The notes under the pieces: model-generated
Seen by the model: the letters and a program-made list of their open reading frames with translations, nothing else
The model's database searches: none
Told to the model about the DNA's origin: nothing
Origin: Limnomonas spitsbergensis
Lineage: Eukaryota; Chlorophyta; Chlorophyceae; Chlamydomonadales
NCBI GenBank assembly: GCA_037349105.1
Contig: JAYJMM010000120.1
Span: 7,692,001 to 7,756,000 of the forward strand
Direction of reading: 5' to 3'
DNA length: 64,000 bases
Shown: positions 1 through 10,972 of the stretch, one piece after another
Position numbering within the stretch: the stretch's first letter is position 1
How the letters are laid out: the number at the start of each line of letters is the position of its first letter
Made by a program: the position numbers and the translations under genes

Positions 1-58
1 CCCAATGCTTTAAATTAATTGTTTTCCTAACATCCTGTGTTTTGCTTGCTGACTACAG

Positions 59-88
59 TGTTGCCGGCGGCTCCGGTGGCGGCCGCAG
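59..88 (+). other. Exon-like module, recurrent (possible short exon)
   Basis: Thirty bases stand between a pyrimidine-rich AG and a GTGGGC donor and could encode VLPAAPVAAA. The same module with the same flanks occurs at 27450-27479 and inverted near 22700. A diverged cousin (30617-30658, encoding AVAVGAQPQLAAA-like residues) sits just before the membrane-protein gene of copy B. It may be a duplicated 5' exon of that gene. Coding is not proven. Confidence 0.25.
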
Positions 89-1410
89 GTGGGCTTTTGG
101 GTGTGGCAGGAGGGGCACACAGGAGGGGCAGGTTCAAGGTTGGTGAGAGGGGTGGGGTCCAAACTGCTGCCACTGGCTTTGTGTCGGTACTGCAACGGCA
201 AGCGGTGCATTGTTGGGCATGCGAGCGGCGCCGCATGTTGTACCAGCGGCAAGGCGGAGATGCATGGTGCATGTTCCTCGGCTCCTGCATTGATTCTTGC
301 TTCTGCAGCTAGCTTTTCGCTGGTCTTGATTACTGGCGCCGGGTGAGGAAGCAGGATCCTGGTCTGGGTCCCCCTATCACTTTTGGGTGCAAGCAGATAC
401 CTTTATTTTGGCCCTCGGTTTTCGTTGCCATGGTAGGGGGGGCCGAAACCTCTGAGGAGAGCTGTCCTTCCCCCATCTCCTCCCCTCTAGTTTTTCTTGT
501 AAAAAGTCTGTGGAGGCCGGAAATACAAAGAATCGAATGTGAAATCCACTGCTGAAGCTCCCTGCTGCTGTTTCTGAGCTGCAGGGGGAGGCCAGGTCCC
601 CGCATCCCCGCCGCAATATTTTCACACCTCGGCTTTCATAATTATTTAAGAGAAACAATTGATATAATTGCTGGTTTTCGGATTAACCGTACTCTGCGTA
701 TGACTTGTTATTTTTGCGGCCGTCATACGTTGTTTTGGGGAGGCCTTCTCGCCGCAATGCCCTCCGCCTTTTGTTCAGACAAGCTCACACGGTGCCGATC
801 CCCCGCCACGCGTCCCTTGCGGGAATGAGGCTGACAGGAAGGCCTGCCTCAGGCCCATCCCTCTCAAACTGCCGCTGGGCCTATGCGCCCTTCCCGACCT
901 GCAAGTTCATCCATGTTCATGACGACTTCTAAGACTCCCTCTATCTTCGCATGCCTCAGCCCCTCTGTCTCCATTCTCGGCCCTTGATGGCCTGCCTCCC
1001 CATGCAATTTGTATCATGCCGATGCCTGACTCATTTTCTCACACACACCCTCTCTGTCCCCATCTGCCTGAGACCCTGCAGGCTTTGGATTGAAAAAAAT
1101 CCTTGGACCTGCAATCTGGTCTGTCGGGCCACCCTTTGTATGAGCCCCCTCAGGCATTCCTCTGCTTGCCTTGTACCTGTCCTCCCGCGAGGTCTTCCCA
1201 CAAGAGTGCACTGGGTTGCACCACCACGCATGCGCATGAAGTGCAACCCACACTCTCCGACCTCCCACAAGGAGAATACCTTGGTCTCACCTGAGCTCCA
1301 CGTGGGCCTGGCCCGTGCATGAGCCTGCCCCACCTTTGCATTGGCCCTGGACCCCTAGGGACTGCTGCCCGCATGGGGGGCTGCTCTGGCAGATTTGAGG
1401 GATCTGCCGC
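89..1410 (+). other. Duplicated non-genic stretch before the minisatellite
   Basis: Open frames here are short, overlap on both strands, and are kept equally in the other copies because the copies are recent. I see no domain and no coherent exon chain. The part to about position 925 is also present inverted at 21813-22750. Confidence 0.5.
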
Positions 1411-1950
1411 TTCCTGCCTGCGACCACTCCTGTTATGCCCCTGCCTTTCCCATGCTTCCTGCCTGCGACCACTCCTGTTATGCCCCTGCCTTTCCCATGC
1501 TTCCTGCCTGCGACCACTCCTGTTATGCCCCTGCCTTTCCCATGCTTCCTGCCTGCGACCACTCCTGTTATGCCCCTGCCTTTCCCATGCTTCCTGCCTG
1601 CGACCACTCCTGTTATGCCCCTGCCTTTCCCATGCTTCCTGCCTGCGACCACTCCTGTTATGCCCCTGCCTTTCCCATGCTTCCTGCCTGCGACCACTCC
1701 TGTTATGCCCCTGCCTTTCCCATGCTTCCTGCCTGCGACCACTCCTGTTATGCCCCTGCCTTTCCCATGCTTCCTGCCTGCGACCACTCCTGTTATGCCC
1801 CTGCCTTTCCCATGCTTCCTGCCTGCGACCACTCCTGTTATGCCCCTGCCTTTCCCATGCTTCCTGCCTGCGACCACTCCTGTTATGCCCCTACCTTTCC
1901 CATGCTTCCTGCCTGCGACCACTCCTGTTATGCCCCTGCCTTTCCCATGC
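1411..1950 (+). repeat. 45-bp minisatellite, 12 units (copy A)
   Basis: Twelve head-to-tail 45-bp units begin TTCCTGCCTGCGACC. They are nearly identical; one unit has CTACC instead of CTGCC. Because 45 is a multiple of three and the unit lacks stops, all three plus frames and one minus frame stay open. This explains the long repetitive open frames here, which I do not call genes. The same array in copy B has 35 units. Confidence 0.97.
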
Positions 1951-2149
1951 TTCCGCCGTGCCCGCACCCCTTGACCCAAAGCCCTTGCATGTACCTCCTC
2001 CATCCCGCCTTGTGCTGGTATTGCTAGGGCGGTGATGAGCTCCTATCCCGTCCTTCCTTGCCTCTCTGACCTCCCGGCCTTGCTTGACCCTCCGACACAA
2101 TCAACTCGCACGTCTCTTTACAGGGCACGACGACTGCTCAGTCCTGGGC

Positions 2150-2872
2150 ATGGCAGGAGCAGGCTTTATGATCTGCCTGTTGCTCTTGCCTTCGCTGCTG
2201 GCTTGGCCAATCGCCTTCATTGTGTGGACTTTGTGCAACTTCCGCCACACAAGAACCGGACATGGAGGGCAGCGGTCTGACTTAGCCATCGCTGGCACCG
2301 TGGCCTTCAGGGCGCTCTTCTATGCGTCTATTGCTGGTATCATCTTCTGCTATGAAAACCGCAATGCCACTTTCCTCAGCACCGCTGTTGGCATCACAAT
2401 CGCCATCGGCTTCATGTTTCTCCTGGTGAGGTCCTTCAAGTTATGCGGTTGCTACTCCGCATAACGTCGAAATATTCTGAGGTATCTCAGGGCTCAGGAT
2501 CGAGCCTAGGAATGCGATTCCACGGCAGTATTATATTTCAAAACGTCGTTGGATCACCGCTGGGCTGTAGCCATGCGGGATTGCTATTTACATAGCATCT
2601 CCGGCATACACCTCTCCATGGTGGCTGGATCATGCCCTGGATCAGATGCTCTAAATTCTTAAGACAACCAATCTGATCGCTATGTTACCTTGTTCAACCT
2701 TGTTGTGAATCTGCAGGCAGTCGCCCGTGTCCGGCAGGAGTACGACGCAAATATTTTCAGTCTCGCTGCTCTGATCTTCGCCGTCAGGTTCTGGCTGTAT
2801 GCCCTTCTGTGCCCAGTCCACTTTTTCCTTGGGATAACAAGCCCGTCACTGCGAGTGTTCCCAGAAGATTAG
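2150..2872 (+). CDS. Small four-helix membrane protein (copy A)
   Basis: Two exons, 2150-2425 and 2717-2872, join in phase 0 across a GTGAGG donor and a CTGCAG acceptor to give 143 residues ending SLRVFPED. Four hydrophobic helices are visible: about 5-28 (FMICLLLLPSLLAWPIAFIV), 45-62, 70-88 and 104-130. A polar loop RHTRTGHGGQRSD lies after the first. The family is not recognised. The start was chosen at the first in-frame ATG. A strong acceptor at 2121-2123 just upstream suggests a further 5' exon, possibly untranslated. Copy B encodes the same protein with Trp for one Arg in helix 2. Function is unknown; membrane location is inferred from helices only. Confidence 0.6.
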
Positions 2873-3640
2873 CTTATTTGGTGCATTATTATATTCAACC
2901 CCCAAGACGGAGACCGTGAGACTTCAGGCCATATACCTTAACAACGTCAACTGTATTTTGATTTTTTAAATGACCAAGCTTTAACTTAGCTCAGTTATTT
3001 TCCCTCAAAATTGTTGTTTGTAATTTTTAGTGTGCGATACTCCAATGATTTTGTATGACAGCTCAATGTGTGACAGCCTTACGGCCTCTCCTTGGGCATG
3101 TTGCCTGTTGAACATCGGGATCTGTGACATGCTCCTCTAAGAAAAGACACGATACCCCGCCGGAAAAAGTGCGCGTGGGGGACATTAGTGTGGGGCCGGC
3201 CCCCATGGGGATTTGCCCACCCTGTTGGGTATCCTCACTGTGGGGATACATGTAGTGGAGCTCCGTCCATAATGGGTTTACGTCAGCGGGGTATTTCTCA
3301 TCGAACACTCCCACTGTGAGTCAAGCTGTGTTGATGCCACCACACCTGGCTTACGCGATGGGCGGTCCCAGTCATGTCCCCCTGTTGTAGGGATCCCCAC
3401 AGTGGGACATCAGCGATGGGCGTACCCACGGATATCCAAGTGTTGTGGGGAAACCCAAAGTGGGAACTCCGGGATGGTTGCATCCAAGCTTCAGACCTCT
3501 AAAGGTAGTCCATACAAGGTTCTACCTCTGGTTCTCCCACACAAGTTATAGAAGAACGAAGAAGAAAACTACGCCCCACAGGGGTTGTGAGGGTTCAGGA
3601 AGCAACGAAGCATGGGCAGAGGCATCGTCCGCACCATTGA
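2873..3640 (+). repeat. Spacer with degenerate 58-60-bp tandem repeats
   Basis: About 3190-3480 holds three to four degenerate units sharing GCGATGGGCG and a run such as GGGATCCCCACAGTGGGA, which can pair with itself. The rest is AT-rich and shows no gene. It is repeated at 31594-32361 almost base for base. Confidence 0.5.
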
Positions 3641-4650
3641 TAACAAGAAAAAAGTTTAAGAAAGCTACGGTGGCTTGCGCTTTTGGCTATGTTTGGCGGG
3701 TTGGTTGCTGGCTCCTGATGTCAAAAAATATTCTAACCTACGCCTTATTTGTACAATGCTGTGTAGGAGTTTTGTGGCGTGCACTTGCATTTTTTACGCA
3801 AGCGGCGGTGGGGACCCCAGGGACCCTAACACCGAGCACAGATCTGCGGCGACCTACCGCGCCTGGGTCCAGTCCACGGCGGGTGCCGTGCTGGTGCAAG
3901 CCAAGAGCCGCACTAGCCAGAGGGAGTGTGCTTGTGTGCGCATAAATTCGCGACTGCGGCTCGGCGCGATCAGCACGGCTGATACCAGAGGACGGCGCAC
4001 CGGTCAGCGGTGAGAAGCACGCTGCTGCCAGCGGTGTTGGGCACGGGGGGCTAGCGAGCAGGTGGAAGATGCGCTACATGTGTGCTTCCAGTGCCCTAGT
4101 GTCAGGGAGCAGTTACGGGAGCGGGGGTGGGCAGGTCCTCGGGGCGCTGCCACTAACATCCACCAGCTGTACCAGGCTGAGCAGGGGTGGGATACACTTG
4201 CTTTTGTGGACTGTGCTGTGGGCATTGTTGAGGGTTAGTCTCTTGGGATTCTGAGGCGCCGGTGTCGTTTGCCTTTCCGGCCATCTCTTTTGGTCCTTCT
4301 TTTTGTTTGTTGTTGTTGTTGTTGTTGTTTGCCCCCTTCTTAGTTTCTTCTCTTCTCCCTTCTGATCAGTGGGGCGCCCTCGTGGCCCAGCAGGGGTGGA
4401 ATACGCTTGCTTTTGTGGCCTTGTTTTTGCGAGGCTTTGTCGAGGGCTAGTCTCAAATGGAACTCAGGTGTCGGACTTGGTCTTCTTTGCCTTCCCGGCC
4501 TCTCCTTTTGTTCCTTTCCCCCCTCTTAATTTAATTTCTTCTTTTCTCCCTTCTGAACAGTTGGGCGCCCATCGGCCGAGCTTTGAGCGGGCCCAGAGGT
4601 GTAACCTTATTGACTTGCATGTTTTAGCAAACTGTCGGGGCTAAGCGCTT
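3641..4650 (+). mobile_element. LINE-I 3' fragment, 5'-truncated (copy A)
   Basis: From about 3675 to 4238 one frame encodes the end of a non-LTR retrotransposon polyprotein: LRLGAISTADTRGRRTGQR, a TGA stop at 4011, then CCQRCW...EDALHVCFQC, a C-x2-C...H-x4-C zinc knuckle typical of LINE C-termini. Homology with 56728-57183, where the stop codon position reads through, shows the TGA is a nonsense mutation. It is shared by copy B and so older than the duplication. A T-rich 3' region with a (GTT)n run near 4305-4327 follows, ending in a motif (GGCCGAGCTTTGAGCGGGCC) found again at 17335 and 18535. No reverse transcriptase remains: a dead 5'-truncated copy. Confidence 0.75.
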
Positions 4651-5190
4651 CACCGAGTAAATGACTGAACAAGTACAGGAAACAGTTAAAGCAAGTATTA
4701 AAGACACCCTTTCACTATTAAGGTGCTATGACTTCAGGAATATAAATAATTCCTGATCACTGCTGTTTAGACTCGAATGCCCAGCTGTAAACCTGGGAAT
4801 CAGTCGATCGATAAAGACAAGTACCCCCTGGGCTACTTACCTGACTATTCTCTACTTTTAACAAGGTTGCCTGATGGGTCGACCCTTCCGAAGGTGACTG
4901 TTGCAGTAGTTGGGAGATGTAGTACTCTGTTCGACAGGGTACGATGATCGCTGGTGAGAAGTCGCTGGGGCGATCTTCAGATGGGGAGACTATCTTGATA
5001 AGCTATCAGGGAGTCGACTTGTAGCCTCTGGAATGGCTGTAGATGATGGGTTGGTGGAGTTGGTGGTGGTAAACCAGCTACGAAGGCTGGAGAATGCCTG
5101 ATAAGGGCCGAAATATCAGTGACTGGTGCTCATTTCACTTGAGATGAGTCGATCTGTGTCGTTCTCAGAGAAAAAATAACTTGTATGGGC
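4651..5190 (+). other. AT-richer spacer without a visible gene
   Basis: No open frame with features, splice chain or repeat of note. It lies between the LINE-I tail and the 31-bp array and may be 3' flank or UTR of LINE-II. It is duplicated at 33372-33911. Confidence 0.5.
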
Positions 5191-5376
5191 GAGCAGTGTA
5201 TGTGCTGAACTCGATTAGGGTGAGCAGTGTATGTGCTGAACTCAGTTACAAAGAGCAGTGTATGTGCTGAACTCGATTAGGGTGAGCAGTGTATGTGCTG
5301 AACTCAGTTACAAAGAGCAGTGTATGTGCTGAACTCGATTAGGGTGAGCAGTGTATGTGCTGAACTCAAATGTAGG
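5191..5376 (+). repeat. 31-bp tandem array with 62-bp higher order (copy A)
   Basis: Six 31-bp units each start GAGCAGTGTATGTGCTGAAC. Odd units end CGATTAGGGT and even units end CAGTTACAAA, giving a 62-bp super-unit. It lies just beyond the 3' end of the LINE-II coding part and could belong to its 3' UTR. An identical array is at 33912-34097. Confidence 0.95.
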
Positions 5377-5608
5377 ATTCTCGGAAAGGTTGAGATCGTG
5401 ATCAGCTGTTCAAGTAAGAAAGAAATAGTGGCTGCAGAAACTTCAGCAGCCACTAAGAAGGACGCTTCAGTGTGAAAATACACACTTCTCTGGCATCCAG
5501 AGAATACATAAAAGTGTAACTGCAACAGCAGTTCCGTACACAGAGTTAAACTGCAGGAATCTTTAAACAAGGAACTGATAATTCAGTTACCGTAATACCC
5601 GCGGTGCG

Positions 5609-6423
5609 CTACATCAGCATGACAAAACTTCCTGGCATGATAAACGTTGATGCCAAGGGAGAGTATGCTTTGCATGGTGTGCTCTTTATAAATGGTGCTG
5701 GAGGTTCCCAGCAGAATGGGCATGGTTTACAAACAACACGATACGCGGCGTGGATTAAGGAAGCCACCCGTTCGGCCGTAGCCCATGCTGGCTTCCATGC
5801 ACCTCCTGTGTGTGTACAATTTATCCACCCAGTGGACTGCATGCCTGACAGGCATTGCCTGTGTAGCTTGTTGGCATATTCCTCAGTCCTGGTTGTATCG
5901 ATCTCAAATGTATTTTCAAGCGTTTCGATCAGGGAAGTGAGGATTGGGCCGCACCTTCCCAACGGGATGGGTTTACGGTGTACCACAGTGTTGCCCGCTT
6001 GCTTTAGCTCGTGGACGAGGGCCTCATGTTCTTCCTTTCTCTCCGTTTTTTTGCTTTCGTGTTCTAGTTGCAATAGCCAACTTCTATGACGTGGACTCTG
6101 AAAGCGTATTGTGGGATGGCGATTGGATCTAGTACGTCGTCGGAAGATCCGATCGTGTCGCTCGGCTTGAGGCCAGCTCCTTCGATTATCAGTGTGTCCG
6201 GGCGCATCTTCTTCCTTTTGTTCTCCTGTTTGAAGCGCTCTTCTAGGATAAGTAGCGGGCTTACTGGTGGGAATATCCAGGCCGGGAGGCGCTTGCCTTG
6301 AATCCCTGGTGGGAGGTCTTTCTCGGCTCCGGCGTCCATAATCGTGTAGAGACCATCGAGTGGGCTCTTCGTAATTGCCTTCTGGGTGAGGAGGACGGCT
6401 TGGTCACGTCTCGCGATTTTCAT
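5609..6423 (-). pseudogene. LINE-II C-terminal PD-(D/E)XK-like domain (copy A)
   Basis: Two abutting frames give RPDTLIIEG, then about 30 residues later VHVIEVGYCN, then a helix-rich tail with EHEALVHELKQAGNTV. This order (RPD, EV-x, then H-x2-L-x3-L-x3-G) resembles restriction-like nuclease domains at the ends of some algal LINEs. The expected Lys of the E-V-K motif is Gly here, so activity is doubtful. A frameshift falls near 6073. The domain call is an inference from motif order. Confidence 0.5.
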
Positions 6424-6481
6424 CGCGACGGCCTCGGAGTGTTTACACCCTCCAAGGATGTGGCCGGTTTAGTCAGCCTCC

Positions 6482-7177
6482 TTACAGAGTGGGCAGTTTG
6501 GGGTATCGGCTAGGTGGAACACGAAGGCGAGCTTCCTGTTCCACATCTGGCCCCACCGGGCCTTCAAGGTGAGCATGCATTGGCCCCATTTGATGGTTGG
6601 GTCCTTCCACATGTGGGCGCTGCTCTTCTTGTGCATGGCGCGCGGGAAGTGCCTTTGCCCATGCGTTGCCGTAGACCCCAGTGTTTGTGAATTGGCGGCC
6701 TGCGTGGCTATTAGTGATAGACTTTTTAGTCCCATCTTGGAGGCTTGAGACGTATTTTTTTGCTACGCTACCGGCTACCCTGTCAACTTCCTCAATGCCA
6801 GCTACCCCCGTGTGGGATCTGACCTTGAAGATGCATGTCTTTCCTCTACTTTCGGCTCGCACACATAGTGCGCCTAGGATATTGTTGATTTGGCCAAAGT
6901 GCTTGCTCTCAAACAGGGTCCATGGGGCGTTGAGGATTCTCCTGATCATACTGATGGAGCATGCGTTGTCTGTGTAGAGGTGGATGTCCTCGTTGGGTGC
7001 GGCCACAGCCTGGTGGATGAGGGCTATGAGGATTGCGCTGACTTCAGCCTGGTTTATAGTATTAGTGCTGCCCGTATCGTTGGGGTTGACCCTGATTGAC
7101 ACGTGACCTCTGGTATAAATGCAGTGAATAGCCGCCCCAATGGTCTGAACTCCGTCTGTCTTGATGGCTTGATGCAT
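6482..7177 (-). pseudogene. LINE-II RNase H domain (copy A, frame-broken)
   Basis: The frame encodes the RNase H part from just after the first catalytic Asp: INQAEVSAIL (Glu), LYTDNACSIS (Asp) and RSHTGVAGIEEVDRVAG (final Asp). The YTDGSC strand holding the first Asp is in another frame because of an extra 8 bp (GCTTGATG duplicated) near 7165. RNase H in LINEs removes RNA from the cDNA hybrid. Copy B has all four residues in one frame. Confidence 0.8.
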
Positions 7178-9985
7178 GAACCATCTGTGTACACCCCGCC
7201 TGCAGGTGCATACAGTGGGTGGGTGCTTGAGAACTTGTCATCGCGGTTTTCCTCTTCAATCCCTGGGCTTAGCATGGTAGGTCCGACGTATGCTTGCCGG
7301 GATGGGCCTGTAGGGGGGAGGTTTTTCAGGGCGTGGGGAGCTTTGACGTTGTATTTTACTGTCGTGGGTGCACGTAGGGGCAGCATCCGGGCATTGGGGC
7401 CCGCTTAGGGTTGCAGCTGGGCCTTGCGTGAGTCTTTGTAGCGCGTTCATGTTGCTCTTTGAGAGGTACGATTGTTTCCGTACAGCTTTGAATACCGCCA
7501 CCGCGATCATGGCGCCTTTGATATTGAGGCTGAGGTTGCATCTATTGGTTAGCCAGTGTTCTGGTTGCTTGAAGTGTCTCCTTGAGTCTGGCGTCAATAG
7601 GATCTGGGTGTTGGAGTGTTGCAGGTGGTTCAGAAGGGGGCTACCTGGTGCATATGGAATTATCATCACGGTGCACATAAGGATTTCAGGTTGGCTTTCA
7701 GCGCTGGAAATAGCCCACCGGAAGGCTTTATCACATTCTTGATATCTTGCCCTGGGTATGATTGGGAGGAACCTGTCCATGCAGTGGAGTATGCGTCGTA
7801 ATTGGCTACAACAAGCTGGTCCTCTTTGAACGCAGACCAATACGATGGTATTCAGGCGTTCCTGTCAAATGGTGATGCAAACCTTTCCATGGTTGTCCCT
7901 AGTGCCTCGCTCAGAGCACTCATAAGCCCATCGGGGCAGCCCCAATTGTTTCCAATGGAGCTCCCCATTTTGCCGTTTGTGCTGCTTTTCTTGCTAGGAT
8001 GTATCGGGTCTGCATCCTGGCCATGTCTTCGTTGGTAGCTGCGAGGTCCAAGTGCAGTTGCGGATCCGTGGCTTTTGTGCGGTGGTAGCACGCTTGGGCT
8101 CTGGTGAGGGCTTCTATACTCAGGGTGCCTACACATTTTCCATCTGGTCGGTAGGTGTAGGCGGTGTTTTCGTTAGTGACGTTATTGCTGGGGCCGTCTG
8201 CGTTGGCTGTGCATGTCCCTGTTTGGATAATATACTGTCTGGGTTGCGTTCCACAGGGTCGAGTCTGACATGCTGCCTCACTGACCGTGTTGTCTCCCAT
8301 GTGGATAGCACGACCAGGTGACTGCCAGTCCTACCCTGCCAGAGGTGCTCGGGAAGATGAGTGTCCCTTGCCTTTCGGGGTGGGTTGGGGTGTCCTGCCG
8401 CCCGTAGTTCAGGGTGCATGTGTAATTTTGTTGTACTCAGCCAGGAGGCGGGGGAGCATGTGGGGGAGGCTGGCATGTAAGTTGCTTTTCGTGTTACTGG
8501 AATCCTCCAAAGTCACCCTCACTCAGACAAGGTGTGCGGTGCTGCCTTGCTTAGAGAGGAAGTAGTTTCTCTTCTGTGGATTCTGAGTTGGCCACTTCAG
8601 CATTATTTGATGCCCCTGTCCTTTGCGGGTAAGTTTGTTCGAAGGCAGCAAGGTGATCATGACAAATGACTACGGGGGCCTAATTGACTCTGTAGTGGCA
8701 GTGAGCTTGGCCACCGTGCCGACAGCTCTCCATCCCTGTGACCTCGGTAATGGTGACTTGCTCATCATATAGGGATCTGATGCATTCAGTTGATAAATTC
8801 TTGTTTTTGCATATATTTTCTTTGGACTGTTTGCATGTGCAATTGTCGATGTCGGCTGTTGCTCCCTCGTTGGCTTGCTGGTTGGCATAGGAGGACATCA
8901 ACTCTTGGCGTTGTTGCCAAAAGGAGGCCATGTTGCCAGGCCGGTCTTGGTGGACTAGCGATGGGTGCATGAGGGTAATCGCTGGTCTCTCGGTTATTAT
9001 AGGTATCGCGTATTCTGTGTGGGTCGCTTCTTGACTGCGCTGGGACCTCTGCGCTTTTGTGAGCTTACGTCGGCAGGTTTTTGAATCTGCATTCTGGGGG
9101 CTGGTCAAGGCTTCTGTGCGACAAATGGGAGTCGAGACGCCCCACTAATGACACAGCGAACCCTTCACTGAAGATAGATAGATTTGTGGGTGTTTCGGGG
9201 CGGCTTAGCAAGCTTGGCTTGGAAGGAAGTTGTGGCTGCCTCATGTTGTATCTTTTCAATATCCACCCGCATGTTTCCCATGCGCTCATTTTCCCCCTTT
9301 AGCTGGCTTTGCAGCTCTGCTCGTAAACCTTCTTGGGGGTTGGCTGTGTCATTAGTGGGGCGTCTGGACTCCCATTTGTTTACTAGAGCTTGGATCTCTG
9401 TTGATGTCGTGTCATCCTGTTATAGGTTTGTTTTCATGAACATTTTGATAGCTCCGGTTTCCTTGAGGAGGCTTTGGGAGTTTCTGTTCTGCTTTTTGGG
9501 GAAACAATGTTTGCTATGAGGGGTTTGGTGTTCACACTTCTGCATCATGACTTTTTAAGCTGCCTCCATGTCCCTTTGCAGGGCACGTGCCAAGGTGTCT
9601 ACATCAGGGAGCTGGCCTTTTGTTTTTTGCCCAACAGGACTGCTTCACGTGTGGTGAAGTGCATAGAGCTGATATCTGCTTCAAATCCTGATGTTGTGGC
9701 GGCGATGTGCTCTGACCTGATGGGGTATCTGAGTGATGGCGCCCTTTCAGCAGTCACGTGCTTCTTTTGTTTGTTAGGTTCGAGGTACAAGATGCTAGCT
9801 GGGCAGTCCACTACTACAAGGGCGAGGTGGTCAAGGGTATCTCGGCTTCATACGTGCTCTCGGTTGGGCGGGAGACCGGCGTACCCAGGGATGGGGACCG
9901 GAGGATGATTATATCATCGATGCGGCTCAAGCACGTTGGGGAGCTGTTTGGTTTGTGGTAACTAAGTGTGGACCCTCTGGTCCTT

Positions 9986-10972
9986 AGAGTGACCTAGGGG
10001 CTAAAGGTGGATGTTTCTGGAGGTTTCTTGGTGCAGCTTGTCAGTTATATTCATATCTTATCATGATCATACCAAACAACTGGTGGTTGTCAACACCACC
10101 AAGTTCAAACGTACTGAAACTCCGAATGTCTGACTAACCAATATTGAATGTGCTTTCGTTCATCTTCAAGCCAGCGATTTGCAAGGGAAATTAAGCTGTG
10201 ATTACAGGCAAACCTGTCCCTCCCATCATCCATGCAGCTAATCTGGGCTGCCATGCACCAGCTGTAAACATGCCGGCAAGAATTTACCGCGAAATCTAGA
10301 AACATGCAGCATTGTCAATTTAGTCTGTTTAGGTGATGGTTTGCATATGGTCAAGAGGCAGGTCGTGATACCAGACTTCAGAGAGGTCCACCCTCCATCC
10401 TGAATTACGGTACTGATTTACTGCCAGCTACGTCTCTGATCATGCCGTTGCCTACAGGTGAGGCATTGGAACCTAACATCTCAACAGATATGCTTTGCTT
10501 AACCCACAGCGTACCTGTATTATTTTATGTTAAATCCCATCCCTAGCCGTTTTCCTAAACCTGACCCGAAACCTTAAATTGTTGCCATAGCTGTGTCGTT
10601 TTACCTCCACCAGAGGGGTATTGCTCAACCCTTAACCCTTGCCATATATGCGTTGACATAACAGTGTCAATAGGGGCACACGTGATTGCTGAGTGTTCAG
10701 TCCAGATCCTGATACCGTAATCTCGATCATTCGTCATGACCATTTCGAACCAGACGAACTTTGGCAGGCCGTTGGGTGGCCACCACTGGGCCCGAGGGGA
10801 GTACAAAGTATCAAACCTTCACACTTCACAGGCTACGACCTGTGGATGGGCCATGCAGCAAGGCTCGAGTGCTAAGCCAGTCTTGTCCGCAGGCCGTAAT
10901 GCAGCAGTTGTGCAGCTGAAACAATCTAATAGATGGGGGTCCAGCATGACATCCAAAAAGATATTCATCCAT
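9986..10972 (+). other. 3' flank of the RING tail, no gene seen
   Basis: This stretch lies between the LINE-II 5' remnant and the RING stop codon. No frame with recognisable content is present. It is probably 3' UTR and flank of the minus-strand RING gene. The counterpart is 41000-41991. Confidence 0.4.

Larger units (their letters stand above)
5600..9985 (-). mobile_element. LINE-II retrotransposon, internally deleted (copy A)
   Basis: This is the minus-strand non-LTR element described fully for copy B. It keeps the 5' remnant (about 9160-9985), the block before RNase H, the RNase H domain, the zinc knuckle and the C-terminal nuclease-like domain (about 5609-6423). It lacks the whole reverse-transcriptase core, because the equivalent of 37797-40180 is gone. 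The junction at 9121-9163 holds an inverted copy of nearby sequence. An 8-bp tandem duplication near 7165 additionally breaks the RNase H frame. It cannot encode a working enzyme. Confidence 0.85.

Noticed and set aside
1287..2035. Long repetitive open frames on both strands over the 45-bp array (likewise 28743-30588)
   Set aside because: The unit is stop-free and a multiple of three, so the frames are forced by the repeat. No splice context or conserved non-repeat part supports a protein.
5604..6089. Plus-strand frame of 161 codons over the LINE-II 3' end
   Set aside because: It is the antisense shadow of the minus-strand LINE domain, which has recognisable motifs.
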